Source: Bryopsis sp. KO-2023
Taxonomy: Eukaryota; Chlorophyta; Ulvophyceae; Bryopsidales; Bryopsidaceae
Assembly (NCBI GenBank): GCA_030272585.1
Contig: BSYQ01000007.1
Location: 3,724,001 to 3,788,000, forward strand
DNA length: 64,000 nt
Direction: 5' to 3'
Shown: in pieces, positions 44,501 to 56,440 of the stretch
Layout of the letters: each line of letters opens with the position of its first letter
Numbering within the stretch: position 1 is the first letter of the stretch
Notes under the pieces: generated by a model
Seen by the model: the letters and a program-made list of their open reading frames with translations, nothing else
Told to the model about the DNA's origin: nothing
Database searches by the model: none
Position numbers and translations under genes: made by a program

Positions 44501-45802
44501 ATGGCCAAAGCTCTGGCCTTTGTTCTTGTGGGCGCTGGGTGTTGGGCCGTCTTGCCATCGATAGGTAATAGCGTCTCCCGACAAAAATCCACCTTGAAAA
44601 TATTTTTTGCTTCCTAGTATTTATTTATTGAACTAATTAATTCTTCTAATTTTTTATTTGGAGGGGGGCACACTTTCATTACACGTCCATAGTTGACTTG
44701 AATCCTGTTTAACTCGGCATCAGCTGCTTTTCATGGCTGTCATCTTTGGACAAGAGCTTCCCTTTCCTTCCGAGTTTAGTGGAATTCTTGTTGGAAATGT
44801 ACTAGAAATGAGAAAATATTATCCTCAAATTTCCCTCAAATCTCTGCGGTGGAAGGCATGGCAATGTGAGCTCGGCCATTTATGTGTGTGTTTTTTTTTG
44901 TTTTTTTTTTGGGGGGGGGGGGGGTGAGAGTAAACAGGGACTGGTACCGACATGATTTTTCTTTGTCAAAATTTTCCACGCAGGGATGAGCTCGATAGGT
45001 CATGCGGTGGGTTTGATGTCTTCAAAAGATTTACTGTTTCTTCGAAGCGGTGCAAACAGATTGAGGCTTCTATCAATGTCGGAGGATTTTGCCCAGCGAA
45101 TCGTGGAAGCGGGTGGCGTGCCAAAACTCATGGATTTATTATCCAGCCAGTCCGAGCCAGGTAAACTGGATCTGCTAAAGCCTTTTGCATCTCTCCATTT
45201 TTGTTTCTCAGAACCCCATTTGGTGGCATGGTATCTCAATTCGGAATGAGTCAAACTCCAGCACCATGTATACTCCAGTTTCTTTTTCGTTTCTTTTTAT
45301 TCTTTTTTTGAGGGGGGGTTGCGGTGGTGGGGCTTTTTTGCTGATGTTTTTTCTTTTTGGTTTTCTGTTTTCCCAGATCTGGTCATCATTGCAGTTGAAG
45401 CCCTGGCTAATCTATCGACGTTCAATGCGTCCAGAGATGTAGTCAGACAGGTGAGCTGTCGATTCCCCCTTAGAATATATCAGCCTACGTTCAAATATGC
45501 CTTCCTTACTAAAGCTCAACGGTAAAAGAGAAGGAAAAAAAGCTTCGTCTTTTTGTCTGGACATTGGCTGTTACAAATATACATGTATATATACAGTAGA
45601 CACTGCTTGTTTTCATATATTGGGAAGCGTTGGAGAACTGAAACAATGTATTAATGCTTTTTGCATTTTGCATTGTTTCTTGCCATTTTGACAGGCTGGG
45701 CTGGCCGACCGGATGGAAGAGGGGCTGGAGGGGGGCTGGATCAACCCTGTTCGATGTTCAGAAGCAATTAAGACCATAACATGGGAGCTCAAGGCACGCT
45801 AA
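44501..45802 (+). CDS. Small armadillo-like protein with N-terminal hydrophobic segment
   Basis: Four exons in frame: 44501-44564, 44984-45160, 45377-45450, 45695-45802; 140 aa. The start context GCCGCCAATATGG is good. Residues 4-22 (ALAFVLVGAGCWAVLPSIG) form a likely membrane anchor or signal. The rest reads as one to two armadillo-type repeats: RIVEAGGVPKLMDLLSS, then IIAVEALANLSTFNASRDVVRQAGL. Armadillo repeats bind peptides or proteins. At 140 residues it is much shorter than most armadillo proteins; no exon seems missing because start, phases and stop are all consistent. Exact function unknown; an organelle-surface or ER adaptor is a guess. Confidence 0.75.
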
Positions 45803-46171
45803 TCCATCAACCATGCAGATTTCATCGTCCCCCCTACCAGTGCCCAACCATCATTCTCTTTCTGAGACACGTCTGCATGATTTCTCAGCTGGGATGTGCT
45901 GGAGTCTGACATGCGAAATCTTGAAAGCTTGTGTAGAGTTTTCCCCAATCTGAACTTGTGGGTCACCTCAAATTGTAATGAGCGATTCTCTTGTCCTTCT
46001 CTGGCATCCAGCAGCTTCTTACAGTCGATTGTGATGTGGATCCAGAAATGAATGCAATCAGCTCTTGGCTTTCGCCTAATCACAGCCCAAAACTCATCCA
46101 AACTCCAACGAATTTTTTCGATTCGAAAACAGAACCTCTGCCAATTCTCCCCAATTCGAGTTTCGAGCAAC

Positions 46172-49100
46172 ATGCCTACCCCTTCCGAGCGCCAGGAGGC
46201 TTTGGGTTTCCTCATGCGACACTTGAAGAGTGAATTGGCGTCCGATCGACCACACATTGCCAGGGTCTCGATTGCCTTGGGGTTGCTAGAAATCCCATTG
46301 ACGTCGAAGCGGGAAGACGAGCGAATTTGGCCCGAGAATCTTGAGGTGGAGGAAGCTGGGGGCTCTGTTGGTCATGCAAACCATAACCATTGAGTAATAT
46401 AACACTGTAGAGGGTGATATTGTGTGAGAAATAGGAGGAGGAGGAGTATGTGGGTTAATAAATTGTACAGTTGTTGTGCAACTCCAAACAAATGCTTAAC
46501 TCAAAGGATTCGATCTGGCCATCATCGTCCATGTCCATCCACAGACAGCAGATGGGGGATGCGTCTTAAAGAGCCTCAATGCAATATCCCTTTAAATGAC
46601 AGCAAAAAACAGTCAATCCATGATGATGGTGTGGAGAATTGCCATCCACGAATTTGGAAAATTGCACAAACTTAGAAATTGGGGTTTTTTAACAAACTGG
46701 GAAAAATTAATCGAGCAAGAAGCCTTCAAGAAACCAACCGATGGAAATCCAGAAAGGATGCATTGAATTCATTTTGTTGTCATCTTTTGTGGGGGGTTTC
46801 TTAATTATTATATGGGTACTCTATGACGGAGGTTTTTTTTATTTATTTTGTTTGATAGGCGGAAGTGGAAAAGCATTACAAGGCATTCAGAGAATTCGTG
46901 AAAGGGGTGCACCAAGAGTGTGAAAAGAAGAATATTGAGACTGCAAGGGTGTGACCACAGAAACCGTACAAACACACTCACAAACACAATTAGCTTTTTT
47001 TTTTCCCCTGCACAAACATAAGGATGGGGATAAACATCAGCATGAATTTCATAACTGTGTGTGCTGTTTTTTTTTTTTTTTTTCAGTTTGCAATGCACTT
47101 GATTGGGTTGAAACTTTGATGTGTTTTAATGTACGAAAAGAATACAAAGTGGGTCATAATTTCCTCTCGATCACGGTAAAAATTATTCCTCAGCTTTTTG
47201 TGAGGTTTCCTTTTTTTTTGCTCTAGGAAAAAATCAAACTGCTGGCAAACAGCGTGTGGGCAAAACTGACCGGAGTGTTTTCCAAGGATGTTCTCCACGC
47301 CCAGGTAAAAAAGAAGCAAAACGAAAAACACATGCAGCACATCCCTGTGAAAACCCCCAAAAAACAAATCTAGATCAGGATCGAATTTATGTAAAATGCA
47401 CTCGGTTGATCGGTTGATTTTTTTTTCTCTCCTACTTCCCCACGTTTGTTAAAGACAGAATAAAAACGTAAACCCATCTGATCTTGCTGGCATGTTTTCT
47501 TCCATTCATTTCTTGATTTGTCAATTAAGAAATTAACAAGTTTTTTTGTGTTTTTTTTTGTGTGGGGATTATGCAGCATTTGGGATGTTTTACGCCTTTT
47601 CTGCTGATGGACAAGTTGCGAGGGAGGAGACAGTTGGACTGTGCTGGTGTCGTGACCACCGTGTTTGCAGCCTCCAAAATCTTGGAGAGCGATTTTGACC
47701 ATGCGGATCTGAATCAGCTTTGCATGCAGGTGATGCCACCCTACATTGCGGTCAAATTCTCACTCCCCCCCCCCCCCCTCCTTTCTTCAAGCAGATTTTC
47801 TGACAGTCTTTCGATACGAAACACTTCTAAGTCATTGCAAAGGGCTTTTTGTTTTCCGCTTGTGTTTTCGAATATAATAACACGAAAAAAAATAATTGAA
47901 ATAATTAACAATGAGAAAAAAACATAAGAAACGATCGAAAAATGGCCCCAAATGCCTGATGCGTATTCACTGAGAACCGATTATTCCAAAACTTAATCGT
48001 TTCTGCTTAGGTTTCGGAAGATCATTGCTGGCTGACATTGGACAGGTATCCATCCAGCTGCTGGTTTCATTGACCATTTCCCTAAACATGAACAAACACA
48101 AAGCACCACATTTGGTTTTTTTTTTTCTTTGCTTTTTATTGTTCTGGTCGGTTTACTGCGCTGTACTGTGGAGTTGAAAACTTAAACCAAAAAGAACATG
48201 TGACAGGTCTGGTGGAAGGCTGGGGAGCATAGAAATAACAACGGATCGAGCAGAAAAGCGAGGCCTGGTTGTGGATGAATCTGCATGGAAGGGGTGGTTG
48301 TACTGTGCAGGGCACGGCACTGTGATGGATGCGAAAAAAGCGCTCGCAGCCATAGTGACCTCCATAAATCCCTCCATTGGTGAGTTCTGTGCTTTTTTTC
48401 CCATTCTTTTCTGAACGCTTGTGCGTCTCCACCAATCAGAAATCAGCAATTTGAGAAAAGAACAGATCCCGAAAAGCCATATTTTTTTCCCTTATTGGAA
48501 AATGACCTTCCTCCAGTGTTGATCCATGAATCCTGCAGATTTTCGCTGCATGGGTATACCCTCGAATAAGGAAAATTTGATATTTAGGCGTTGGTGTGAG
48601 CGTTTTTTTTCTGTTTTGGCTGTGCTTGCATTGGTCAGTGGATCGACCAGTGAATGGGATCGACTCCGAGGATATGCAGTTTTTGCAGTGCAAAATTTTG
48701 GGGTGGATGGATGAGCATCGACAGGATTTAACTTACCCCAACTCAGTTTGCACTCTGGCAGATCTCTACGAGGTCTGAATGAAAACCTCACCGCTGCTTG
48801 CTGTTTTGTTTGTTTTTTTTTTCTGAAAAAACTTGTTGGAAACATCGGATTGGGTTTTTTGCACGTGGTGGGTTGGAAGCTCATAAAGGAGGTACCCCAC
48901 TGTTCGCTTTTAGTCTTTTTTTTTTCAAGTCAAAGGATATTTTGGCCGGAAGCTGTCGGATGGATCGAGATGATGGATTCATTCTTCTCGATTTTTCAAA
49001 ATGTTTCGTAACTGATCAAAGTGGTGTGGGGGTGTGAATATTGGAGGTGGCATGGCAAGATTCTGTCGACAAAGCGATTTTGACGCCCAACGGAAAGGAT

Positions 49101-50625
49101 TTGAAGGTGTTCCTGCGTGAAGGGCGAGAAACCATAGAGGTGGATAAGGAAAACAATATGAGACCTTCCTTCGTGTTTCCGTTTTTTTTTTTTTTTTTTT
49201 CTTTTACCCAAGCTGTGAACAGAACCGATGTCTTTTTTAGGCTTCTTTGTTCAATCCTTTGGGTTTCTTTTCCCTGTTCGGTTCTATGTCAGACATGTGT
49301 TTGGAGTACGATGTGTTGCTCGATTGGTCCTCTTGCCAAGCACAGCACAGACCTGCCTGCATGTCTTTCCATCAGAAAGCCAATCAGTCGTTTCCATTGA
49401 TCATGTAGGCACTCTTTCAACGGGCAATGGGCAATGGGAAGCAAGCGTTTTGGTATCCCTTTTCCTATCACGCCGGCAGTGCTGTTCGCTTTTCAAAGTT
49501 TCTGGTCGAAAAATGCCCAGTGGATATTTTGGGCAAAGAGTACCTGGTGGAAATTGCACTGTCAGCATTGGACGTGGGTTGGACTGCCCTTGGTGGCGGG
49601 AGAGGGGGTGGAGTTTTGAAAACTTACAGGTGATCGCTTAGTTCTTTCCTTTCCGATTTTTGGTAGGTTTAAATTGGATTAAAAAAGAAAAAGCAAATTT
49701 GGGTTTGTATGAAGAAAACACCAAAAATGCCAGTTTTTGTCTTTTTGAAAAATTTATGGGTTTTCGAAAAAAAGGAATTGTATCTAATCTCTGCTGCCTC
49801 CTCCATGAAGCCAATGAAGTTGTGGAATTTTCGTGATTTTTTGTCATAGATTTGCCTCGGGGGATGAGCAACTGTACAAGGACATCGAGGGGTTGTTGGA
49901 AGAATGCGTCAAAGCATTCGAGGCTCTGCAAAAATTCGGTAATTATTGAAGAATCTGCAGGGGGGGGGGGTTAATTATTATTGCTTCTTCTGGTTTTCAA
50001 CATTGATCGGAGAAAAAAAAGAACCAAAATTAGAGGAGTGCAGCATCGTTACATTTCCAGGTGGGTTTGATGGAGGAAGCCATTGGATGAAAACTATGTT
50101 GGAATTCCTGGACGCGTGGTGTCACCTTTTTGATGGTGGATCCGTTCCATCCAAATGGATCACGATGATCATTAAGATCGCCAAACTGATCCCTCAGGAG
50201 CACAGAGAAAAGGGGGCAAGACAGGCACAAGTATGTATTTCTGGAATACAATCAAGAATAGCCCGCCCTCACACCAAGAATAACACCAATCTATTCTTTC
50301 CAGCTGCAGGAAATGAAAAGAAGTTCGAGGACCATGCGAAATGTCATCTGTTCACAAAAAGCGGTTTTTTTGTGCCAAAATGTATATATATATGTGTATA
50401 ATGCTACACCTTTCTCGGTATTGCCAGCAGGGTCCACAGAGAACCCTTCCCCAGCAATTGCCAGGAATTTTTGGTTATGACAGAAAAGAGTTTGTTTCTT
50501 CAGCTTCCGAGTTGACTGTGGATTTTGTAGGTTGCTTCACCAGCCCTCCAAAAAAGCTTGACACTGTGGGGATCCTTGCGGCCGAGCACAATTCACCAAG
50601 CGTTCGAAGTTTTACAACTCGATGA
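46172..50625 (+). CDS. MEN1: Menin homologue
   Basis: Exons: 46172-46345, 46859-46948, 47227-47304, 47577-47729, 48011-48045, 48207-48379, 48639-48772, 49409-49629, 49850-49938, 50061-50230, 50304 to about 50,342, about 50,431-50,625; roughly 518 aa (human about 610). Phases agree at all junctions through 50,230. Collinear similarity to human menin runs the whole length: an N-terminal helix pair (LKSELASDRPHIARVSIALG), WAKLTGVFSKDVLHAQ, DCAGVVTTVFAASK, the block VSEDHCWLTLDRSGGRLGSIE, WLYCAGHGTVMDAKKALAAI then NPSI, a YPFSYHAG repeat, GDEQLYKDIEGLLEE and a C-terminal helix pair. Menin is a nuclear scaffold binding MLL/COMPASS histone methyltransferases and JunD. The first donor and the last two exons are the weakest parts; extra exons at 48.94-49.15 kb cannot be excluded. 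Confidence 0.85.
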
Positions 50626-51958
50626 TCAGGGGGAGGGGAGGAGGAAAAGGCGGCGACAGAGATAATCCAATATTAGATTATGGACATGTAGTTATAGTTA
50701 TTTAACGTTTTGTGTAAAATAATAATGTAGGAAGCACTCTAGTTTCTGTAATAAAAATTGTTTATTGTCTAGGAAACTTTCCATGGGAAGAATGCATGGA
50801 AGAATTGGGTCACCACAGTGGGTTGGGTTGGGTTGGGTTGGGTTGGGTTGGGTTGGGTTGGGTTGGGTTGGGTTGGAATAGTCCACACAAACCATCTCGC
50901 ATGGGTGCTTCTCTTTCAGGGGGTTCCAGTATTATTCGTTGTTAACGGGGGTCTTTCCACCAGCAGTTTTGGTCGGCTCAAAAAAAAATGGAACAGTTCA
51001 CCAAAATGAGATCAGGGATCCACAAGTCTTTTTGGGGTGCGTTTTGTTATCGAGAAAGTGCAGTCGCGCACTGGAACTCAGCCATCCATTCTTTTGTACG
51101 AGGATGTGTTTTGTTTCCATTCCGCCGCCGACAGTGAGGCAAGAACGAACGGGGGACTGACAGCTATGTCAGTATGTCAAGAAGGACGTGTCAAGCCGAG
51201 GAAGACCGAAGTCGCCACTCCCTCAAAAATAAAAGCGCCCTCCTCGATCATGTTTCCAACCCTTTGGGGTATCTGCAACAGCACCGCTAACCGCTTCTTC
51301 ATCAGGCAGCCACATTTCCAGTGGTGAGCGCAATCAGCTGGCCGGTGTAACAACCCCATGCTGGTTTCAAACCGATTCCAAACCCCCTCCCCCTCTTTCC
51401 TCAACTCAACCCCGAAAACGCAGCTTTCTTCGCGATTCACTTGCCCCCCACCCCGCCCCCCTTCGGTCTGTGTCGACTTGAAATTCCCACATGGAACGAA
51501 ATATTTTCGCCGAGAATCGCGATCAAACTAGAAGGTTGGCGGCGCGATCTTTCTTCGCGCGTGTGGATCGATCTGCGTTCCCTCGACGGCAAAACAATAT
51601 ATCACAATAGCATTCTCAAAAAAAAGGGGCGTCTCAGGGGCTGATGAACGATGTCGTGATTTGCGATCGCAGGCGTTCCGTTCGTTTCTTGCCCGTCTAG
51701 TGGATTTTGTTTTCCCCCGTGCATTTGGGCTGTCACCGTTTTCCCAGAATTTGTTGGCGGCGTTACATTGTTAATGCATTACTAATCGTTATGCTCACAG
51801 AAATTGTCAAATTTTTTGTTGAATTTATTTGCCAGATAAAATGGCATGTCCTGATCGAAATCTGCTGTTTTTTTTTTTGGAAAAAAACAGCAAAAAAAAA
51901 GGGTCCATGCATTGACATAATGCTCCTTTCTTTTGCACTTAGATTATTGGGACCATAA
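50626..51958. other. Spacer with several unsupported open frames
   Basis: Apart from the (GGGTT)n run, frames are open at 50,990-51,330 (+) and 51,177-51,440 (-), but none has splice partners that extend it or a product I recognise. The promoter of the gene starting at 51,959 should lie here. Confidence 0.35.
50818..50875. repeat. (GGGTT)n microsatellite, about 11 units
   Basis: A pure pentanucleotide run in the spacer after the menin gene. It resembles, but is not, the common telomere repeat. Confidence 0.9.
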
Positions 51959-54620
51959 ATGTCATCCACTGCCTGTTCCGTTTTAAACATTTCCCTCCGA
52001 AACAAGCTCCGGCAGAAGATCAGGGCAAAAGGTATAACGGAAAAATCACATGGACGCCTACACTTGGTATAAATACTTCAATTCCATATGAACGTAAAAA
52101 AAGAAAAAATCGTCCATCTAATAATCCATCCCTGTTATTTCTGGTTGATTTTAGAACAGGTCCTGGAGCCGATTGAAACTTGAACTGAAATGCACCCAAG
52201 CTAAACGCCCACAAAATGAGCCCAGTTGTACTTTTTTCTTGCAGATTTCAACATTTTGCCCTGATCAGGTTTTTCTCATTCAGATTTCATGATGTTTTTG
52301 TTTTTTTTCAACTCGTTTGATTTTTTTTCCCGAATTTTTCAGAAGCATCGAGACGGTCCACGAAGTTTGAGGAGAGAGCTTATCGGAGCTTGACCATCGC
52401 TGCAGGCCTCAGGACCAAAAAAAGCCACAAGAATCATGACGTCGATTTTGAACATGCAAAACCCCAAAAGCAAGAGTCCATGAAACCCTCTGCCCTTCAG
52501 GACTTGGTAGGAACACCATTCAGTATTGCGACACATACTACCCCCCCCCAAAAAAAAAAATAAAAAATAAAAATAATAATTCAGGGACCCCTCTTGATTT
52601 TCTTTTTCGCTGATCAAGTTTAGCTTTACCTACTTGTCTTTTTTTGAATAGCCATTGATCAGGGCACATGAAATCATATTTCAATTCCCAACAGCGTTGT
52701 CTGGCCCAAACCACCATGTGTAAAGCCCTCTAATGCAAGCCATTGCTCAAATCACCTTTTCTACGTTCAAATGGCAATCTGCGAAATTCCTGTAAAAGAA
52801 CGAAACCTGCATGAACGGCTCAGCATACAGAGTGTTCCACAGGCCATCATCATCCATGATTCAGTTCAAATGCTGGCACACAAGCATGCCACTATGGACA
52901 CCGATTTGGACAAATACTCCGACGATTTTTCAGACATCCTGCCCTGCGAAGCCAATCCGCCCGAAGAATCCCAAAACCCATCAGGCCTAGTGAATGAAAA
53001 CATTGATGAGACGGTGGATGAAACATTGTTGTGGGCATCTGCCACGAAATTACCCCAAATGAGTGCAGCAGAGGATGATGGGGCTGCCAGTGTTTTGGAC
53101 AGCGAAATCACAAGCCTGGATCAAGCAAAAAAGGTGCTGGATAGTGTGGAGGAGCAAACAGAAACTGGGACGGATGAACATGAAACGATGATGCAGATTG
53201 AAGTTGAGGGAAAGGCTGACAGCGACATGCCCGGTTCTTATTTTGAGGGAAATCCAGAGGATGAGGTCAGCACAGCATGCATCGAGAAAGAGGACGAGGT
53301 TCCGGACGAAACGAACATACACGATTTAATTGAGCATTATTTTGAGGGGGCGGTTGAGGAAGGCGAAACAAGTCAACAGCAAGATTCGAGGGTATTGAAC
53401 GAGGGGCTGGTGATTGATAATTTGAGCGAAATTCCTCTAGCTGTAGAATGCGATTCGAAGAGATCTCTGGAAAGTTTCGAGGCTGGGGATGGTGATGAAA
53501 AGGCATCCACAGAATGCGAAAATTCTGTGGATTCTCCAGCTCTGTTGAACACTGACAAGAAGATGCACCCTATCGACCCCCCAGCTGATTCAACTCAGAT
53601 CCAATGTGCAAACGATTGCGAGAATGATGGGGCAGGCATCAGCAACCGGCTCGTTGCTGATGCCAATGCATCATCCTGGGGGAAACCTTTTGTACAGGCT
53701 CAAGTCGATTTTGTGAAATCGCAGCTCTCGAGCTGGCTGGGGTCCAAAAGTAGTGAAAATAACAGCAGGGATGTAACATGTGGCAAAGCTCTGGAAGGGT
53801 CCAGTGAGATGTCGCAGCAAGCCTCCGAAATGGGGTCTAGGAGGGCATCGGTGGCCTCCCATATGTCTGCGGACTCTTGCTTTGTGAGGAGCGAGTCGTT
53901 GGGGTCGCTTTCCCCGAGACGGGGGAAATCAGGGAGGGGGGGCAAGGCTCAAAAGCATGGTGGAGCTAGGGGAAAGCGTAACAGAGGAAAGAAGAGTCAA
54001 GATCTCAGAAAGTCGGAAGAGAATCCAGGTAAAGGCTTTTGAATTGTTGGAGGAGAGGGGAAGTGCGCACTGATTGATCAATCATGATGTCGACTTTTTC
54101 AGGGGAAAAAACAAGGGGGGGATTTCAGAAATCTTGAATATGCTTGATTGTAGAGCTTAATTTTAAACAGGTTATTGATATTTTCCCTTTTTTTTTGGAA
54201 TGTCAAGGACGAGGTCACGATTCGAAACACAAGTCCAGGAAACGCAATCCTGCCCCTCGCACCCCAACTGGCCAATCTTCTGAAAAAATGCCTCATGATT
54301 TCCACTCCAAAGCAAAGAACAGAGGCCATCGAAAATCGAAATCCACTGCAGCATTTCAAGGGTCGAACAAACCTAAAACGACGCTGGTGCTATCATGCAT
54401 GGAGGATGTTTTCATGGGGGATAATCCGCTGGTGACGTTGTATTTTCGTTTGAGTGGTGGAGATGGGAGAGCTTTCACTGAAAAAGGGTCCTCCTCGTTT
54501 TGGAACAGTGGTGGGGTTGGAAATTTCGAGGAAGGATTCGATGTGGGGAAAGATTGGGCGAGCGGTGATGCACAGGAATTCGCCGAAAATGGTAACAGTG
54601 GAAGCTTCTTTCTTTATTGA
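51959..54620 (+). CDS. Acidic, largely disordered protein with basic tail, function unknown
   Basis: Exons: 51959-52031, 52343-52506, a large exon ending 54028 (start best at 52,843, frame open from 52,672), 54208-54620. The start ATG gives MSSTACSVLNISLRNKLRQK and joins exon 2 in frame (KFEERAYRSLTIAAGL), a basic helical region. The large exon encodes about 395 residues dominated by Glu, Asp and Ser, beginning near DLDKYSDDFSDIL, a motif style common in centrosomal and ciliary proteins. A basic Gly/Lys/Arg-rich stretch (RGGKAQKHGG, KRNRGKKSQ) continues into exon 4. A GTAACA at 54,590 could be another donor, so more exons may follow. I do not recognise the family. Confidence 0.7.
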
Positions 54621-56227
54621 TGAGCGTATTTCAGGAAGAAGGGGTGTGTGTGTGGGGGGGGGGGGTGAAAAAGAGTGAGAGAAAGAGAGTGAGAGAGTGT
54701 GACGTTTGAAAAAAAAAAAGAAGAGGAGGAACCAAGCCGGAGATTTGCAGATGCTCCTTGCTAGGGTTGCAATGATGGGCAGTCCCCGTTTTATCTATCA
54801 TCTTTTTATTATTCTAATCTTTGTCGTTTTGTGATAAAATAAAGAGTTTCAGAAAAAAAGAAGAAAAGGTAACAAAAAAAAAAGAAAAAAGTGGGTGTGT
54901 CAATTGACAACGATTTTATTTGAGAAAATGAATGGGGGTAGGACTGGTTGGCGAAAATGAAAAAAAAAAACGAAATTTTTCGATCAGGGTGAGATTTGAT
55001 GGGGGATTTTTTTATTCCCAGAGTCGGGTTTAGAATTTCCGTTATTGATCTATTTTTATCAGAAAGAATTTCTTTTGAGAGTTGCAATTCATGCTCGTTC
55101 ATTTGATACCCCATTGCAAAAAGAAACAAAAAAAAAGATAAATATGAATTTTATCAATTTTTGTCGTTGGTTGAGGTTTTGTCGGAGAGAAAATTGGTGG
55201 GGTTTTGAAGGACAGTTTGATTTTGTGTTTAGATTAGCAATGTTGGGCCGGGTGCATTTTGTCTTTTCCTTTTTTTTTTGAAATTAGAGTGTTGGGAAGA
55301 TGGGTGGTTATAAAAAAGGCAAAATGGATTTTTGAAGGGGCTTAGCAATTTTTTTTTGTTTGTTTTGCAATTTTCGTTGGGTGGAATTTGAGATGGAAGT
55401 CCCAAGACTTATATGAAAAAGGGTGAGCAATTTTTGGGGAGATTTTATGTTTGCTCGATTATGGTGGCTGTGGGGATGACCTTTTGTTGTGCTGTGTTTG
55501 TTTTTTTCTCTCTGGTGTTTTTTTGCCTCTTCGAAGCGGATGGAAAAGAAACTGCCAGCGGGGCCATGAATGAAAATCGCAACGGCGGTTGGATGAATCC
55601 ACTGTTTCAAACGAGTAGTTGTGAAGGGTATTTTGACTTTGTGTTTCAAAACCAGTGCATTCACTCTGGCAACAATCGAATAATGAAGGGGGATCCAATG
55701 GAAAGCGAGATAGAATAAAAAATGCAGGTAAGAGAGGCGGGGTAGGCGGGCAAAAACGATGATGTCATAGAACACTGTCAGCCCATCCCTCAGGACGTCT
55801 ATTGACGACTTGGTTGAGATCCCGTCCCCACCACAAACGGCCCCCCCAAAAAAGAAAAGAAAATAGCCACACCACCACACTGTCGCCCAAACCCACCAAG
55901 ACATCCTATTCTGCAATCAACTCTCCGTCGGAAATAGTAAGAGGCCCAACCGAGATCATTTGGCAATAACACCAAGGGGGAGAAACGAAAAGCTACGGGA
56001 AGTTTTCAACCAGGAGGGGAGACTTCAATCAGAGAGCAAAAAATCGTTGGTCAGAGTTGGGGGGGGAAAAAAGGGACCTGATTGCCCGGAGTATTAACGC
56101 GCGGCGACAGAAACAGAGGATTTCCCCAGATTGGGGGAGCTACATCATTTGATTGCATTGCACACCGCCCGCTGGACGTTCAACCAAGGCGAGGACGATT
56201 TTGGAATTTTACAGAGGCAATCAGGGT
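54621..56227. other. Spacer, low-complexity, with two opposed open frames
   Basis: A 202-codon frame on the minus strand (55,916-55,308) and a 101-codon frame on the plus strand (55,413-55,718) overlap. Both contain a hydrophobic stretch, but neither has recognisable homology or clear splice signals. No call. Confidence 0.3.
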
Positions 56228-56440
56228 TTGCTGACGTCAATCGAGACCGTTGGGCGTGGAGGCCCCGCGAACGAGCTGAAGAATGAATAGGTGGGGAGGG
56301 GGGGATTTCAAGCATATTGCGCGCGACGAAGTGGTGGGCGCGAAAAAAAAATAGAAACTCCGTTGAGGTGCTCCTCGTTGACGTCTACGTCGCGCGAAGA
56401 CGTCAAACCGGGGGAATGATTTGGGAAACGACGTCACGGA
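56228..56440 (+). promoter_or_regulatory. GACGTC-rich promoter and intron 1 of the MAK-like kinase gene
   Basis: TGACGTCA lies at about 56,231, some 50 bases before the start ATG at 56,283. Within intron 1, arms TTGACGTCT (56,378-56,386) and AGACGTCAA (56,398-56,406) face each other, and ACGACGTCAC lies near 56,430. Palindromic GACGTC sites suit a CREB/bZIP-type dimer. Confidence 0.45.

Noticed and set aside
45799..46257. 152-codon minus-strand frame
   Set aside because: It overlaps menin exon 1 and reads as a shadow of the opposite strand.
50818..50875. Interstitial telomere repeat
   Set aside because: The unit is GGGTT, not a known telomeric unit for this organism, and the run is short and internal.
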